Assembly (NCBI GenBank): GCA_018400335.1
Contig: JAGYMT010000019.1
Coordinates: 1 to 12,394 of the forward strand
Direction of reading: 5' to 3'
DNA: 12,394 nucleotides
Source: Kiritimatiellia bacterium
GTDB taxonomy: Bacteria > Verrucomicrobiota > Kiritimatiellia > JAAZAB01
Part shown: positions 1 through 7,282 of the stretch, one piece after another
How the letters are laid out: every line of letters starts with the position of its first letter
How positions within the stretch are numbered: position 1 is the first letter of the stretch
Notes under the pieces: model-generated
Database searches by the model: none
Seen by the model: only the letters and a program-made list of their open reading frames with translations
Told to the model about the DNA's origin: nothing
Position numbers and translations under genes: made by a program

Positions 1-1
1 C

Positions 2-1690
2 TCCGTTTTCGCCGCGCGCGGACTCTACGGGATCATAGGACCCGTTCCCGCCTTTCTCGGGCTGGCGCTGGTCTCCGCCTGCTGCATGGCTCTTTCGGCG
101 CTGTATAATAGTCAGGCCATCGCGCTCGGCGCGCTGCTCGGCGCATTCTTCGTGCCGCCCCTGACCGGAAGCGAAACGCAGAACGGGCTTTTCTTCCTGG
201 GCTACATCGCGGTTCTGAACATCCCGGCGATAGGGCTTGGACTTAAACGACGCTGGCAGACGCTTTACACCGTAGCCGCCGCGCTCACGTGGGTCGCGTA
301 TTTCTGGTCCACGCTGGAAGAGATGGACGGCCTCGGCGACTATGACTGGCAGGCTCGGCTGGCATTCGCTCTGGTCTTCTTCGCGCAGTTCACCTCGCTC
401 AGCATGATCAAGTTGTGGAAGGAAGAGGCGATCAGGCGTCCCCTGGATTTCGCCCGGCAGGCGGTCAACTCCGCACTGCTGCTCGCTGCCGTCTACATGA
501 GCCTGAAGGGCGCAGAGCTGAACGACTGGATGGGCGGCGCGATGCTCGCCTGCGCCGCCGGTCACTTGTGCCTGTCCGCCGCCGCGCGAAAGCGGCTGCC
601 GCGTTTCGCGAACGACGCTATGATCTACCTGCTCGGCGCGGCCACGTTCGCCGTCTTCGCCGTGCCCCTGCAGTTTGACGGGCCATGGGTGTCCGCGGCG
701 TGGGCGGTGGAAGGGCTCCTCCTCGCGTGGTTCGCGGCGCGCATCGGGTCGCCGCTGTTGAGAATTATTGCGCTGGCGCTGACCGGCTTGGGCTGGTTCA
801 AGGCGCTGCTGTTCGACGGAACGCTGTATGATGTGAAGCCCGCGCTGTTTCTTAACGGCCGCTTCGCCGCCGGTCTGGTCGCGGCTTTTTCCTTCCTCGT
901 TCAAGGCCGGCTGGCGCGCGGCGCGGATGATTATGAGGCCGGGGCGGACCGGCCCGAAGCGATATGGCCGGAGATCATCGTGGCTATCGCCCTGTTCGGC
1001 TCGGCGATAGTCCTGGCCGCGGAGTGCTGGTTCATAATGGGATTCGAAAGCGCAATGGGCGCGGCAATGGGTACTTTCGGCATGACGGCGGCGGCTCTGT
1101 TCGCCCTGTGGAAGAGTGAGGAATCCGGGGAACGCGGAATCCTGCACGGCGCGGCATGGGCGCTTGCGCTTCTTACCGTTATCAAGATCATCACGATAGA
1201 CAGGTGGGGCCTCTCGCGCGCGGCGGTGGACGATATTCCGGTGCTGGTCAACATGCCGGTCTTCTTCTTCCTCCTCTCCTGCGGGGCGATAACGCTGCTG
1301 GGCGGCGGTGGCCGCGGCGGGCAGTCGGCCGTTATGCACATCATCGCGCCGCTGGCCGCCATTATTACGGTGACGACGGAAATCGGACGGGCGGCGTGGC
1401 CGTGGCGCGAGGCGGCAATCACGATATTCTGGGCCTGCTCGGCCATGGCACTTGTGTGGTTCGGATTGCGGCTCGGGCGCAGGCATCTGCGGTGGTTTGG
1501 ATTGATTGTCTTCGCAGCCGCGGCATTGAAGGCGTTGCTGGTGGATCTGAGCGGGTTGAGCGGAATGCCGCGCATCATCTCTTTTTTTGTGGCAGGCCTG
1601 CTCTTCCTGGTGCTGTCGTTCGTCTACCAGAAGCTGCTGAAACATGCCGCAGAACCGGGGAAGACGGAGGAGGAACAGGGCTCAGCCTGA
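2..1690 (+). CDS. DUF2339 family multi-pass membrane protein (5' truncated by window edge)
   Basis: The reading frame is open from base 2 with no stop, and the residues before the first ATG (position 86) continue the family pattern: ARGLYGIIGPVPAFLGLAL is typical of DUF2339 proteins. The real start therefore lies outside the window, and 562 residues are visible. The protein is a run of hydrophobic helices joined by very short, often arginine-rich loops, with the small-residue-rich helices of this family (for example AWAVEGLLLAWFAARIG around position 700, and WFGLRLGRRHLRWFGLIVF near 1450). It ends with a short charged tail, EPGKTEEEQGSA. DUF2339 proteins are large bacterial inner-membrane proteins of unknown function; a DUF3999 gene often lies next to them, as it does here. 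No catalytic motif is visible. Family assignment is firm; function is unknown. Confidence 0.85.
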   Translation, partial: SVFAARGLYGIIGPVPAFLGLALVSACCMALSALYNSQAIALGALLGAFFVPPLTGSETQNGLFFLGYIAVLNIPAIGLGLKRRWQTLYTVAAALTWVAYFWSTLEEMDGLGDYDWQARLAFALVFFAQFTSLSMIKLWKEEAIRRPLDFARQAVNSALLLAAVYMSLKGAELNDWMGGAMLACAAGHLCLSAAARKRLPRFANDAMIYLLGAATFAVFAVPLQFDGPWVSAAWAVEGLLLAWFAARIGSPLLRIIALALTGLGWFKALLFDGTLYDVKPALFLNGRFAAGLVAAFSFLVQGRLARGADDYEAGADRPEAIWPEIIVAIALFGSAIVLAAECWFIMGFESAMGAAMGTFGMTAAALFALWKSEESGERGILHGAAWALALLTVIKIITIDRWGLSRAAVDDIPVLVNMPVFFFLLSCGAITLLGGGGRGGQSAVMHIIAPLAAIITVTTEIGRAAWPWREAAITIFWACSAMALVWFGLRLGRRHLRWFGLIVFAAAALKALLVDLSGLSGMPRIISFFVAGLLFLVLSFVYQKLLKHAAEPGKTEEEQGSA

Positions 1691-1767
1691 ATCCGGCAGT
1701 GCGGCGCTACGAGGACAAAGCTGAACGGCAAAGAATGATAGAACAGCCGCCACACCGGGACTTGCAG

Positions 1768-1855
1768 CAGAGGCTCGGAGGCGCAGAGATCGAGATGGAT
1801 CAACCTTATCATCTTATTCATAAATAATTTACACCTCTGCGCCTCCGCGCCTCTG
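1768..1855. repeat. Long inverted repeat of CTCTGCG type in the DUF2339-DUF3999 gap
   Basis: The arms are 1768-1788 and 1835-1855. They are 21 bases each and complementary at 20 of 21 positions (the mismatch involves 1775), separated by a 46-base AT-richer spacer. The right arm contains CTCTGCGCCTC followed by CGCGCCTCTG, a near-tandem duplication of a CTCTGCG-like unit. Short dispersed repeats built from this unit are familiar from many environmental bacterial genomes, where the opposite strand is often mis-called as a protein containing a string like SRRGAEAQR; exactly that string occurs here on the minus strand around 1830-1860. The element sits in a 292-base gap in which I see no real gene. 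It could form a stem-loop in the transcript and reduce read-through into the DUF3999 gene. There is no T-run, so it is not a canonical terminator. Confidence 0.75.
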
Positions 1856-1982
1856 CGCGAGATAATTCCTGTTTTCCATGGGATGCTAGTGACTAAGCTA
1901 TTAAACTTGCCATGCGGATGAAATAGTGCCAAATTCTGCTGTCGGATCTTTGAGAGGCTAAGGACCGTGCGGAAGCATAATA

Positions 1983-3239
1983 ATGAAGATGAAGCTGTTA
2001 TTCACCTTGTTGTTATCGGTGCTGTCGGCGGCGTCCGCCGCGGCGGCGCCCTCCGACTTTTCATGGCGGCAGGAAATCCTTGATCGCCCCGTGTCCGGCA
2101 GGATGGCGCGGGCGCAGGTGACGGCCGAAACGTGGGACGGCTGTGAATGGGCGCCGGAAAGGGACTTGCGCATTTACGACGCGAACGGCACGGAGTGGCC
2201 CTTCTTCATGTGGATCGAGCCGGGCGATGCGAAAGAAGTCGCCATTCCGGCGACGCGGATCAACGAGGTGGAGGTGCAGGGCATGCGTCAGTTCGAGCTG
2301 GAGCTGGGCGACGCGGCGGCGAAGGGGCACGACAAGATTCGCGTGGTCTTTGACGGCAAGGACTACATGAGGAGGACTGAGATATTCGGACGCGAAAGCG
2401 AGGCCGACGCCTGGGGCCTGCTCGGCGCCGGCTTTCTGGTCAGAATTCCGAAGGCGCCGCCGGTGAAGGAGGATATCGTCGCTTATTCGCGATCCACCTT
2501 CAAACACCTGATGGTGCGCGTCCACCCGGACCCGCGCAGGCCGGAAGAAATCGTGCCTTCGCCCGCCTCGGAAACCATGCCGGTCCGGTCTGAGGGCAGG
2601 CCGGAGCCGCGCGACGAGATAGCGCTGTCACCCTGCGACGGAAGCGGCGGGAAGGAAAAGCAGAAGGGCATTCAGTTGCTGGAATTCGATTCCGGCTTGG
2701 CCGTGCCGCTTCGCGAAATCGAGATCAGGGCGGACGGCGAGTATTCGAGGGACGTCCGGATCTACTGCAAGAGACATCAGACTAATGGCTGGCAATGGGC
2801 GGGCTCCGGCAGGATAAGCAGGATCGGGGATGCCGAGTTCGCGCGGATACCCGTTGACAGCGCACCGGCTGTCCGCTGGCGGGTTGACGTGGAGCAGCTC
2901 GACGACGCGCCGCTCGAAAACGTACGGGCGACAGGGCGCGCGGCGAGAACATGGCTCGTGTTCGAGGCGAAGTCGGCCGCCCCCGCGCACGTTTATTTCG
3001 GCGATAGCGAAGCGACAAGGCCAAGGTATGACATTTCGAGGCGCGTGAAGGATGCCGGAGCGGTCGGGGCCGTCAAGCTCGGTCCGCGCGAGCCGAACCC
3101 GGAGCAGCGGACAAGGCGGTCCGCACCGAAATGGCTCATTCCGGCGGGGATCGGCCTGGCCGCCGTGATAATGCTCCTCGTTATCGTGAACATGCTGCGT
3201 GACATGTCGGGAAAGAAAGCGGCGGCAAAGCCGACTTGA
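1983..3239 (+). CDS. DUF3999 family exported, C-terminally anchored protein
   Basis: The 418-residue product begins with a signal peptide (MKMK, a leucine-rich core, then ASAAAA to about residue 22). The mature N-terminus, DFSWRQEILDRPVSG, followed by LRIYDANGTEWPFFMW, matches the start of DUF3999 proteins. The middle is a polar, probably beta-rich region (roughly residues 25-360) with sandwich-like strands and conserved-looking DVRIYCKR and WRVDVEQLDDAPL. A single transmembrane helix follows at about 385-407, with a short basic tail (SGKKAAAKPT). The predicted topology is therefore a periplasmic domain tethered to the inner membrane. The start at 1983 has GGAAG seven bases upstream. Position behind a DUF2339 gene supports the call, since the two families commonly pair and may form one envelope complex (inference). 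No enzymatic motif was seen and the function is unknown. Confidence 0.85.
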   Translation: MKMKLLFTLLLSVLSAASAAAAPSDFSWRQEILDRPVSGRMARAQVTAETWDGCEWAPERDLRIYDANGTEWPFFMWIEPGDAKEVAIPATRINEVEVQGMRQFELELGDAAAKGHDKIRVVFDGKDYMRRTEIFGRESEADAWGLLGAGFLVRIPKAPPVKEDIVAYSRSTFKHLMVRVHPDPRRPEEIVPSPASETMPVRSEGRPEPRDEIALSPCDGSGGKEKQKGIQLLEFDSGLAVPLREIEIRADGEYSRDVRIYCKRHQTNGWQWAGSGRISRIGDAEFARIPVDSAPAVRWRVDVEQLDDAPLENVRATGRAARTWLVFEAKSAAPAHVYFGDSEATRPRYDISRRVKDAGAVGAVKLGPREPNPEQRTRRSAPKWLIPAGIGLAAVIMLLVIVNMLRDMSGKKAAAKPT

Positions 3240-3281
3240 TCGGTGCTGTGATTTCAGGAACCTCTACTGGAGTGCCAACTA

Positions 3282-5597
3282 ATGGTCAGGGACTGGATAT
3301 TTGAAAACGAAGATGCGGTTGCGGCCCGATTTCTGGCGGCCGGGCTGCCGGCAAAGGTGTTTGACATCCATGCGCATCTCTACCGCAAAGACACATTGTC
3401 CGTTGCGCGCGATAATCTGTTTGCGACTGGACCGGACGAGGTGACACCGGAGATATGGCGGGAACATATCGGACGCCAGATAGGGAGCGACCGGCCGGCG
3501 GGCGCGCTTTTCATACCCGTCCCGTTTGCGGCGCGGGAACAGATTCCAGCCATCAATGCCTGGATGATGAAGGCGACCGGCGGACTTGCCGAGGCCAAGG
3601 CCCTCGCGCTTGTGGCGCCGGACATGACGACCGCGGACGTGGCGCCCCTGCTCAAGCACGGGTGCTTCGCCGGGTTCAAGCCCTATCACACCTACAGCCT
3701 CACGCATCCGACTTTCGAGGCGCTCCCGAGCGACTACATTCCGGAGTGGATGTGGCCCCTTGCGCACGAACATGGACTGGTCATCACTTTGCACCTGGTG
3801 CGGGGCGGTGCGATGGCCGATCCCGGCAACCTGCGCTACCTGCGGGAGCGTTGCGAACGGTTTCCCGGCGCGCGCCTGATCCTGGCGCACTGCGGACGGT
3901 CGTTCCATGCGCCCAACGCGACGGCCGGTATCGCCAGCCTGAGCTATCTGCCAAATGTTTGGTTCGATACCGCCGCGATCTGCGAGGCTGAGCCGATCCG
4001 TGTTCTATTGGAGGCCTGCGGTCCGCGCCGCCTGTTGTGGGGCAGCGATTTCCCCGTATCCGAACAACGAGGGCGGTGCGTGACTGCCGGCGACGGCTTC
4101 TTCTGGCTGACCCCCGCTCATCTTAACGCGGCTCAACCGGAATGCCGACTGCTGCCAGTCGGCCTGGAGAGCCTGCGGGCGCTCCGGGAAGCCGCAAGGG
4201 AGTTCGGCCTCAACGCGGATGATCTCCAGGACGTGTTCGCCGAAAATGCCCGGCGCCTGCTGGGGTTGGCGCCCGAAACCCTTACTTGCACCCAGGCCCT
4301 TTATGGCCATGCCAGACAGCGCATGCCCGGCGGCACCCAGTTGCTGAGCAAGCGCCCGGAAATGCTGGCTCCGGATCAATGGCCGGCCTATTTCCGCGAA
4401 GCACGCGGGTGTGAGACCTGGGATCTCGACGGGCGGCGCTATTTTGATTTATCCACCAACGGCATCGGTTCCTGCCTGCTCGGTTTCCGCGATCCCGACG
4501 TGACCCGCGCTGTGAAAAGGCGAATCAGTCTCGGCAGCATGTGCACGCTGAACCCGCCGGAGGAGGTGGAATTGGCTGATCTGCTGTGCGAGATTCATCC
4601 ATGGGCTGAACAGGTGCGCTTCGCCCGCTGCGGCGGGGAAGCCTGCGCCGTGGCGGTGCGCATTGCCCGCGCCACGACCGACCGTTCTCTCGTTGCAATA
4701 TGCGGCTACAACGGCTGGCAGGATTGGTATCTGGCGGCAAACCTTGGCGAAAGCGACTCGCTGCGCGGCCACCTGTTGCCCGGCTTGAGCCCCTTGGGTG
4801 TGCCCAGCGAGCTGCGCGGCACGGCCGCCACCTTCGCGTTCAATGACCGCGCCGCGTTCCAGGAACTGCTCGACAAACACGGCAGCAGGCTCGCCGCGGT
4901 AATTATGGAGCCGTGCCGATCGCAGGATCCGGCTCCCGGTTTTCTCGAGTTCGTCCGTGACGGCGCCCACCGGGTCGGCGCGTTGCTGATTATTGACGAA
5001 ATCACCATTGGCTGGCGCCTGCATTTTGGTGGCGCGCATCTCAAGTTCGGAGTTTTTCCTGATCTGGCGGTCTTCGCGAAAGCCATTGGCAACGGCCATC
5101 CCATGGCCGCCATAATCGGAACCCGCGCCGCCATGGCCGGCGCCCACGGGTCTTTTATCAGCAGCACCTACTGGACGGAGAGCATCGGCCCGGTCGCGGC
5201 CCTGGCGACTATACGGAAGATGCAGGCCGTAAATGTGCCGGCCCACATTACCCGTGTCGGCGCCCGCGTGCAGAGGCAATGGGCGGAGAGCGGTCGCCGC
5301 CTTGGCTTACCCATACACGTCGGCGGTTATCCCTGCCTGGCTCACTTCCGATTCGACCACGAGAAGGCGGATATATTGCGCACTCTCTATACCCAGTATA
5401 TGCTTGCTCGCGGGTTCCTGGCCGGAACCGGGCTCTACCCAACTCTGGCCCATACCGATGCCATCGCGGAGCGATATTGCGAAGCCATTGACATGGTGTT
5501 CAAAGACATTGCCGATATCCTGGCAGATGGAGGCGATATCTCCAAAAACCTCCGCGGCCCCGTCGCGCACAGCGGTTTCCGGCGGTTGGCGGATTGA
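3282..5597 (+). CDS. Fusion protein: amidohydrolase (Amidohydrolase_2 type) plus class III PLP-dependent aminotransferase
   Basis: A 771-residue single reading frame joins two full enzymes. Residues about 1-330 are a TIM-barrel metal-dependent hydrolase of the Amidohydrolase_2 family: FDIHAH supplies H30 and H32, TLHL supplies H171, LAHCGR supplies H203 and GSDFP supplies D256. The domain ends with the usual ENARRLLGL helix (321-329). After a linker of about ten residues, residues 341-771 form a complete class III aminotransferase most like glutamate-1-semialdehyde aminomutase: YGHARQRMPGG, DLDGRRYFDL, the phosphate-loop segment RCGGEA (449-454), YNGWQDWYL, IIDE with D572, and FAKAIGNGHP with the PLP lysine K600. 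The usual SGTEA loop reads CGGEA. The start at 3282 has GGAG nine bases upstream. Substrates are unknown; hydrolysis, lactone opening or decarboxylation coupled to amino transfer is inferred. The adjacent YhcH gene hints at a sugar acid or amino sugar. It is not a haem-pathway hemL by architecture. Confidence 0.88.
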   Translation: MVRDWIFENEDAVAARFLAAGLPAKVFDIHAHLYRKDTLSVARDNLFATGPDEVTPEIWREHIGRQIGSDRPAGALFIPVPFAAREQIPAINAWMMKATGGLAEAKALALVAPDMTTADVAPLLKHGCFAGFKPYHTYSLTHPTFEALPSDYIPEWMWPLAHEHGLVITLHLVRGGAMADPGNLRYLRERCERFPGARLILAHCGRSFHAPNATAGIASLSYLPNVWFDTAAICEAEPIRVLLEACGPRRLLWGSDFPVSEQRGRCVTAGDGFFWLTPAHLNAAQPECRLLPVGLESLRALREAAREFGLNADDLQDVFAENARRLLGLAPETLTCTQALYGHARQRMPGGTQLLSKRPEMLAPDQWPAYFREARGCETWDLDGRRYFDLSTNGIGSCLLGFRDPDVTRAVKRRISLGSMCTLNPPEEVELADLLCEIHPWAEQVRFARCGGEACAVAVRIARATTDRSLVAICGYNGWQDWYLAANLGESDSLRGHLLPGLSPLGVPSELRGTAATFAFNDRAAFQELLDKHGSRLAAVIMEPCRSQDPAPGFLEFVRDGAHRVGALLIIDEITIGWRLHFGGAHLKFGVFPDLAVFAKAIGNGHPMAAIIGTRAAMAGAHGSFISSTYWTESIGPVAALATIRKMQAVNVPAHITRVGARVQRQWAESGRRLGLPIHVGGYPCLAHFRFDHEKADILRTLYTQYMLARGFLAGTGLYPTLAHTDAIAERYCEAIDMVFKDIADILADGGDISKNLRGPVAHSGFRRLAD

Positions 5598-5642
5598 GCG
5601 GGAGAAGAAACGTGAAGCGTAATACGCAAGGAGAAAACAGAT

Positions 5643-6095
5643 ATGATCATTGACAACATCAAAAACGCCTCAAGCTATCACGGGATCGGCACGGGGATTC
5701 AGACGGCCCTTGAGTACCTGGCGAAGACGGACTTTGCGGAGACGGCGCCGGGTCGTTACGATATTAGTGGCGACAAAGTATATGTGTTGGTACAGCAGTA
5801 TGAGACCAAGCCCCGGGAAAAAGGCGTGTGGGAAGCGCATCGGCGCTATATTGACGTCCAATACGTGGCGAAGGGTATGGAGAACATGGGGTATGCTCCC
5901 GTAGACAACCTGACGGTGACCCAGACGTATTCAGCGGAGAATGATTGCGCGCTGTTTACCGGAAAAGGGGACTTCTTGACGGCGCGCGCCGGAATGTTTA
6001 TCGTTTTCTTCCCTACAGACGCCCACATGCCCTGCCTGGCAAGCGAAGCGCCCATGCCAGTGCGCAAGGTCGTGGTCAAGGTGGCGGTGGCATAG
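5643..6095 (+). CDS. YhcH/YjgK/YiaL family protein (DUF386), probable sugar anomerase-like
   Basis: The 150-residue product matches the full usual length of this cupin-like metalloprotein family. The signature residues are visible: WEAHRRYIDVQYVAKGMENMGYAPV in the centre (metal-ligand E and H, then Y, D and Q) and FFPTDAHMPC near the C-terminus (second histidine). E. coli YhcH (NanQ) has been described as a metalloprotein that speeds opening and anomerisation of N-acetylneuraminate, and EbgC is the small subunit of a beta-galactosidase; other members are uncharacterised. The start at 5643 is well supported by AAGGAGA at 5628-5634, eight bases upstream. It follows the fusion gene after 45 bases with no obvious promoter or terminator between, so co-transcription is likely. 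A role in processing a sugar or sugar acid used by the fusion enzyme is inferred. There is no signal peptide, so it is cytoplasmic. Confidence 0.9.
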   Translation: MIIDNIKNASSYHGIGTGIQTALEYLAKTDFAETAPGRYDISGDKVYVLVQQYETKPREKGVWEAHRRYIDVQYVAKGMENMGYAPVDNLTVTQTYSAENDCALFTGKGDFLTARAGMFIVFFPTDAHMPCLASEAPMPVRKVVVKVAVA

Positions 6096-6115
6096 CTTCG
6101 TTCCTGATCTTTACC

Positions 6116-6143
6116 TTGATCAATAAAGATTCATCACGATAAT
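6116..6143 (+). promoter_or_regulatory. Candidate sigma-70-type promoter for the TIM-barrel gene
   Basis: TTGATC (6116-6121) is followed after 16 bases by GATAAT (6138-6143), which match the -35 consensus at four of six positions and the -10 consensus at five of six. The stretch is AT-rich in an otherwise GC-rich window and lies in the 115-base gap before the gene starting at 6211. A transcript would have a leader of about 60 bases. The assignment rests on pattern only. Confidence 0.45.
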
Positions 6144-6168
6144 ATTGAATGGCGCGATATCCGTGTCG

Positions 6169-6183
6169 CCGGGGCTTCCCCGG
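6169..6183 (+). other. Short perfect hairpin in the leader of the TIM-barrel gene
   Basis: CCGGGG (6169-6174) and CCCCGG (6178-6183) form a perfect six-pair G+C stem with a three-base CTT loop. No T-run follows; the next bases are AAGAAAC and then the ribosome binding site. It may be a leader structure, an mRNA-stabilising hairpin, or a weak terminator of the upstream operon. Its role is not determinable from sequence alone. Confidence 0.45.
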
Positions 6184-6210
6184 AAGAAACAATTTGGAAG
6201 GTGAAGGGGA

Positions 6211-7215
6211 ATGATGACCGGGACAAGGGATTTCGATTTCGCGTTCAACCACGACGGGTTCGGAATGCTGGCCGAACTGGCCGGAACCGAAATGACGGAA
6301 GATGACGCTTCGCGCGTGCTGGTTGACCCGCTCCGCGATTCCTGCGTCACCGTTATTGACTGGAGCATCCTCACTACCGGCCAGCATAATTGCCGGACGA
6401 GGCATGGCAGGGGATTTGTCGGCGACGGGCAGGGCCGGGAGATAGACGAACTTGTCGGCAGGGTGGTCTCTCACTACAACGCGCAGCCGCGCGATCTCCT
6501 GGATGTCGTGCTGAGACGCGGGCACGCGGCGGGACTCCGCGTTTTCGGCAACATCAGACTCAACCACGGCGCTCTCAATACGGACAGGCTTCTCTCTTGC
6601 CCTGGACGGAACGCAGGCGGAAAAAAAGATTTTAGGGATCCTGCATTCCACGCTTACCTCTGCGAGCTGGTCGAAGATCTGCTGGCAAAGGGTGTTGACG
6701 GCATCAGCCTGGATTTCGAGCGCAAGGCTCCGTTCTTTCCCGACGGGACAGCGCTTAATGAACGCATGGCGGCATGCTCCGCTTTCCTCAGGCGCGTACG
6801 AGCCATGACGGCTAAGCCGGTTATCGCGCGTGTTTGCCACGATGCGGGCAAGGGTATCGTCCAGGGTCAGGATCCCGAGCGGTGGATGGCCGAGGGGCTG
6901 GTCGACGTGGTCGTGCCGGCAACGCATAACCATGAGCCGGATTCGCTGGACTGGTCCTTCGACCGCTTTCTTGAGGCGGCGCGCGGGTCGCCGCGGCCGT
7001 GCAGGGTGTGGCCGCAGATCTGGCCTACGCCCGTCGCGTGGAAGGAGAGGGATACACTCCTGCACAGCGATGATGCGATATTGAAGAGGATAGAAGAGAT
7101 TAAGAGACGCGGTGCGCACGGCGTGTACTTCTTCAACTTCTGCTGCTTCGGCAGCCGTTCGCCGTTCTTCAGCCTGTTCAGGACCTTGCCGGCCCGTAAG
7201 AGCTCATGTGCATAG
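6211..7215 (+). CDS. TIM-barrel glycoside-hydrolase-like protein (family uncertain)
   Basis: The 334-residue product has the order of elements seen in GH10-like (GHL) and related TIM-barrel glycosidase-like proteins. VLRRGHAAGLRVFGNIRLNH (about 100-119) resembles the helix-strand where an aromatic or polar residue lines the substrate cleft. AKGVDGISLDFERKAPFF (about 160-178) gives a strand-end acidic pair, D168 and E170, that would be the candidate active site. ERWMAEGLVDVVVPATHNHE (about 226-245) is the phrase, rotated by one barrel repeat, that in this group precedes the last strands. There is no signal peptide, so an intracellular role or a missed export route is implied. ATG codons at 6211 and 6214 are both possible; GGAAGGTGAAGGGG immediately upstream supports translation here. 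It has its own promoter candidate and converges on the URO-D-like gene. Glycosidase activity is inferred from fold resemblance, not demonstrated. The last 15 or so residues are serine- and arginine-rich and unlike the family core. Confidence 0.6.
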   Translation: MMTGTRDFDFAFNHDGFGMLAELAGTEMTEDDASRVLVDPLRDSCVTVIDWSILTTGQHNCRTRHGRGFVGDGQGREIDELVGRVVSHYNAQPRDLLDVVLRRGHAAGLRVFGNIRLNHGALNTDRLLSCPGRNAGGKKDFRDPAFHAYLCELVEDLLAKGVDGISLDFERKAPFFPDGTALNERMAACSAFLRRVRAMTAKPVIARVCHDAGKGIVQGQDPERWMAEGLVDVVVPATHNHEPDSLDWSFDRFLEAARGSPRPCRVWPQIWPTPVAWKERDTLLHSDDAILKRIEEIKRRGAHGVYFFNFCCFGSRSPFFSLFRTLPARKSSCA

Positions 7216-7217
7216 GA

Positions 7218-7234
7218 GCTGATGAGAAATCAGC
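7218..7234. terminator. Possible small hairpin between convergent genes
   Basis: GCTGAT (7218-7223) and ATCAGC (7229-7234) form a perfect six-pair stem with a GAGAA loop, starting two bases after the stop codon of the TIM-barrel gene. Convergent genes need termination here, but no T-run follows on either strand, so a Rho-independent terminator is not established. The remaining bases to 7282 contain GATGAACAGGATG (7252-7264) and nothing else I can name. Confidence 0.3.
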
Positions 7235-7282
7235 CCGGAAAGAGCAGGTCGATGAACAGGATGAATATCTTCCCGGAACACT

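Noticed and set aside
1624..1932. Minus-strand frame of 102 residues in the DUF2339-DUF3999 gap
   Set aside because: It contains ISRRGAEAQR, the typical translation artefact of the CTCTGCG repeat, and overlaps the end of the DUF2339 gene.
1950..1981. TTGAGA and CATAAT as a promoter for the DUF3999 gene
   Set aside because: The spacing is 20 bases and the -10 would abut the start codon, giving a leaderless transcript despite an evident ribosome binding site.
3282..5597. The aminotransferase half as haem-pathway glutamate-1-semialdehyde aminomutase, and the minus-strand gene as haem-pathway URO-D, together forming a tetrapyrrole cluster
   Set aside because: The aminotransferase is fused to an amidohydrolase and has an altered phosphate loop. 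The URO-D-like protein lacks the HemE N-terminal motif. No other tetrapyrrole gene is present.
6076..7119. Long minus-strand open frame of 347 residues opposite the TIM-barrel gene
   Set aside because: Arginine- and proline-rich with no family features. The plus-strand frame has coherent secondary structure and a ribosome binding site, so this is a GC-rich shadow frame.
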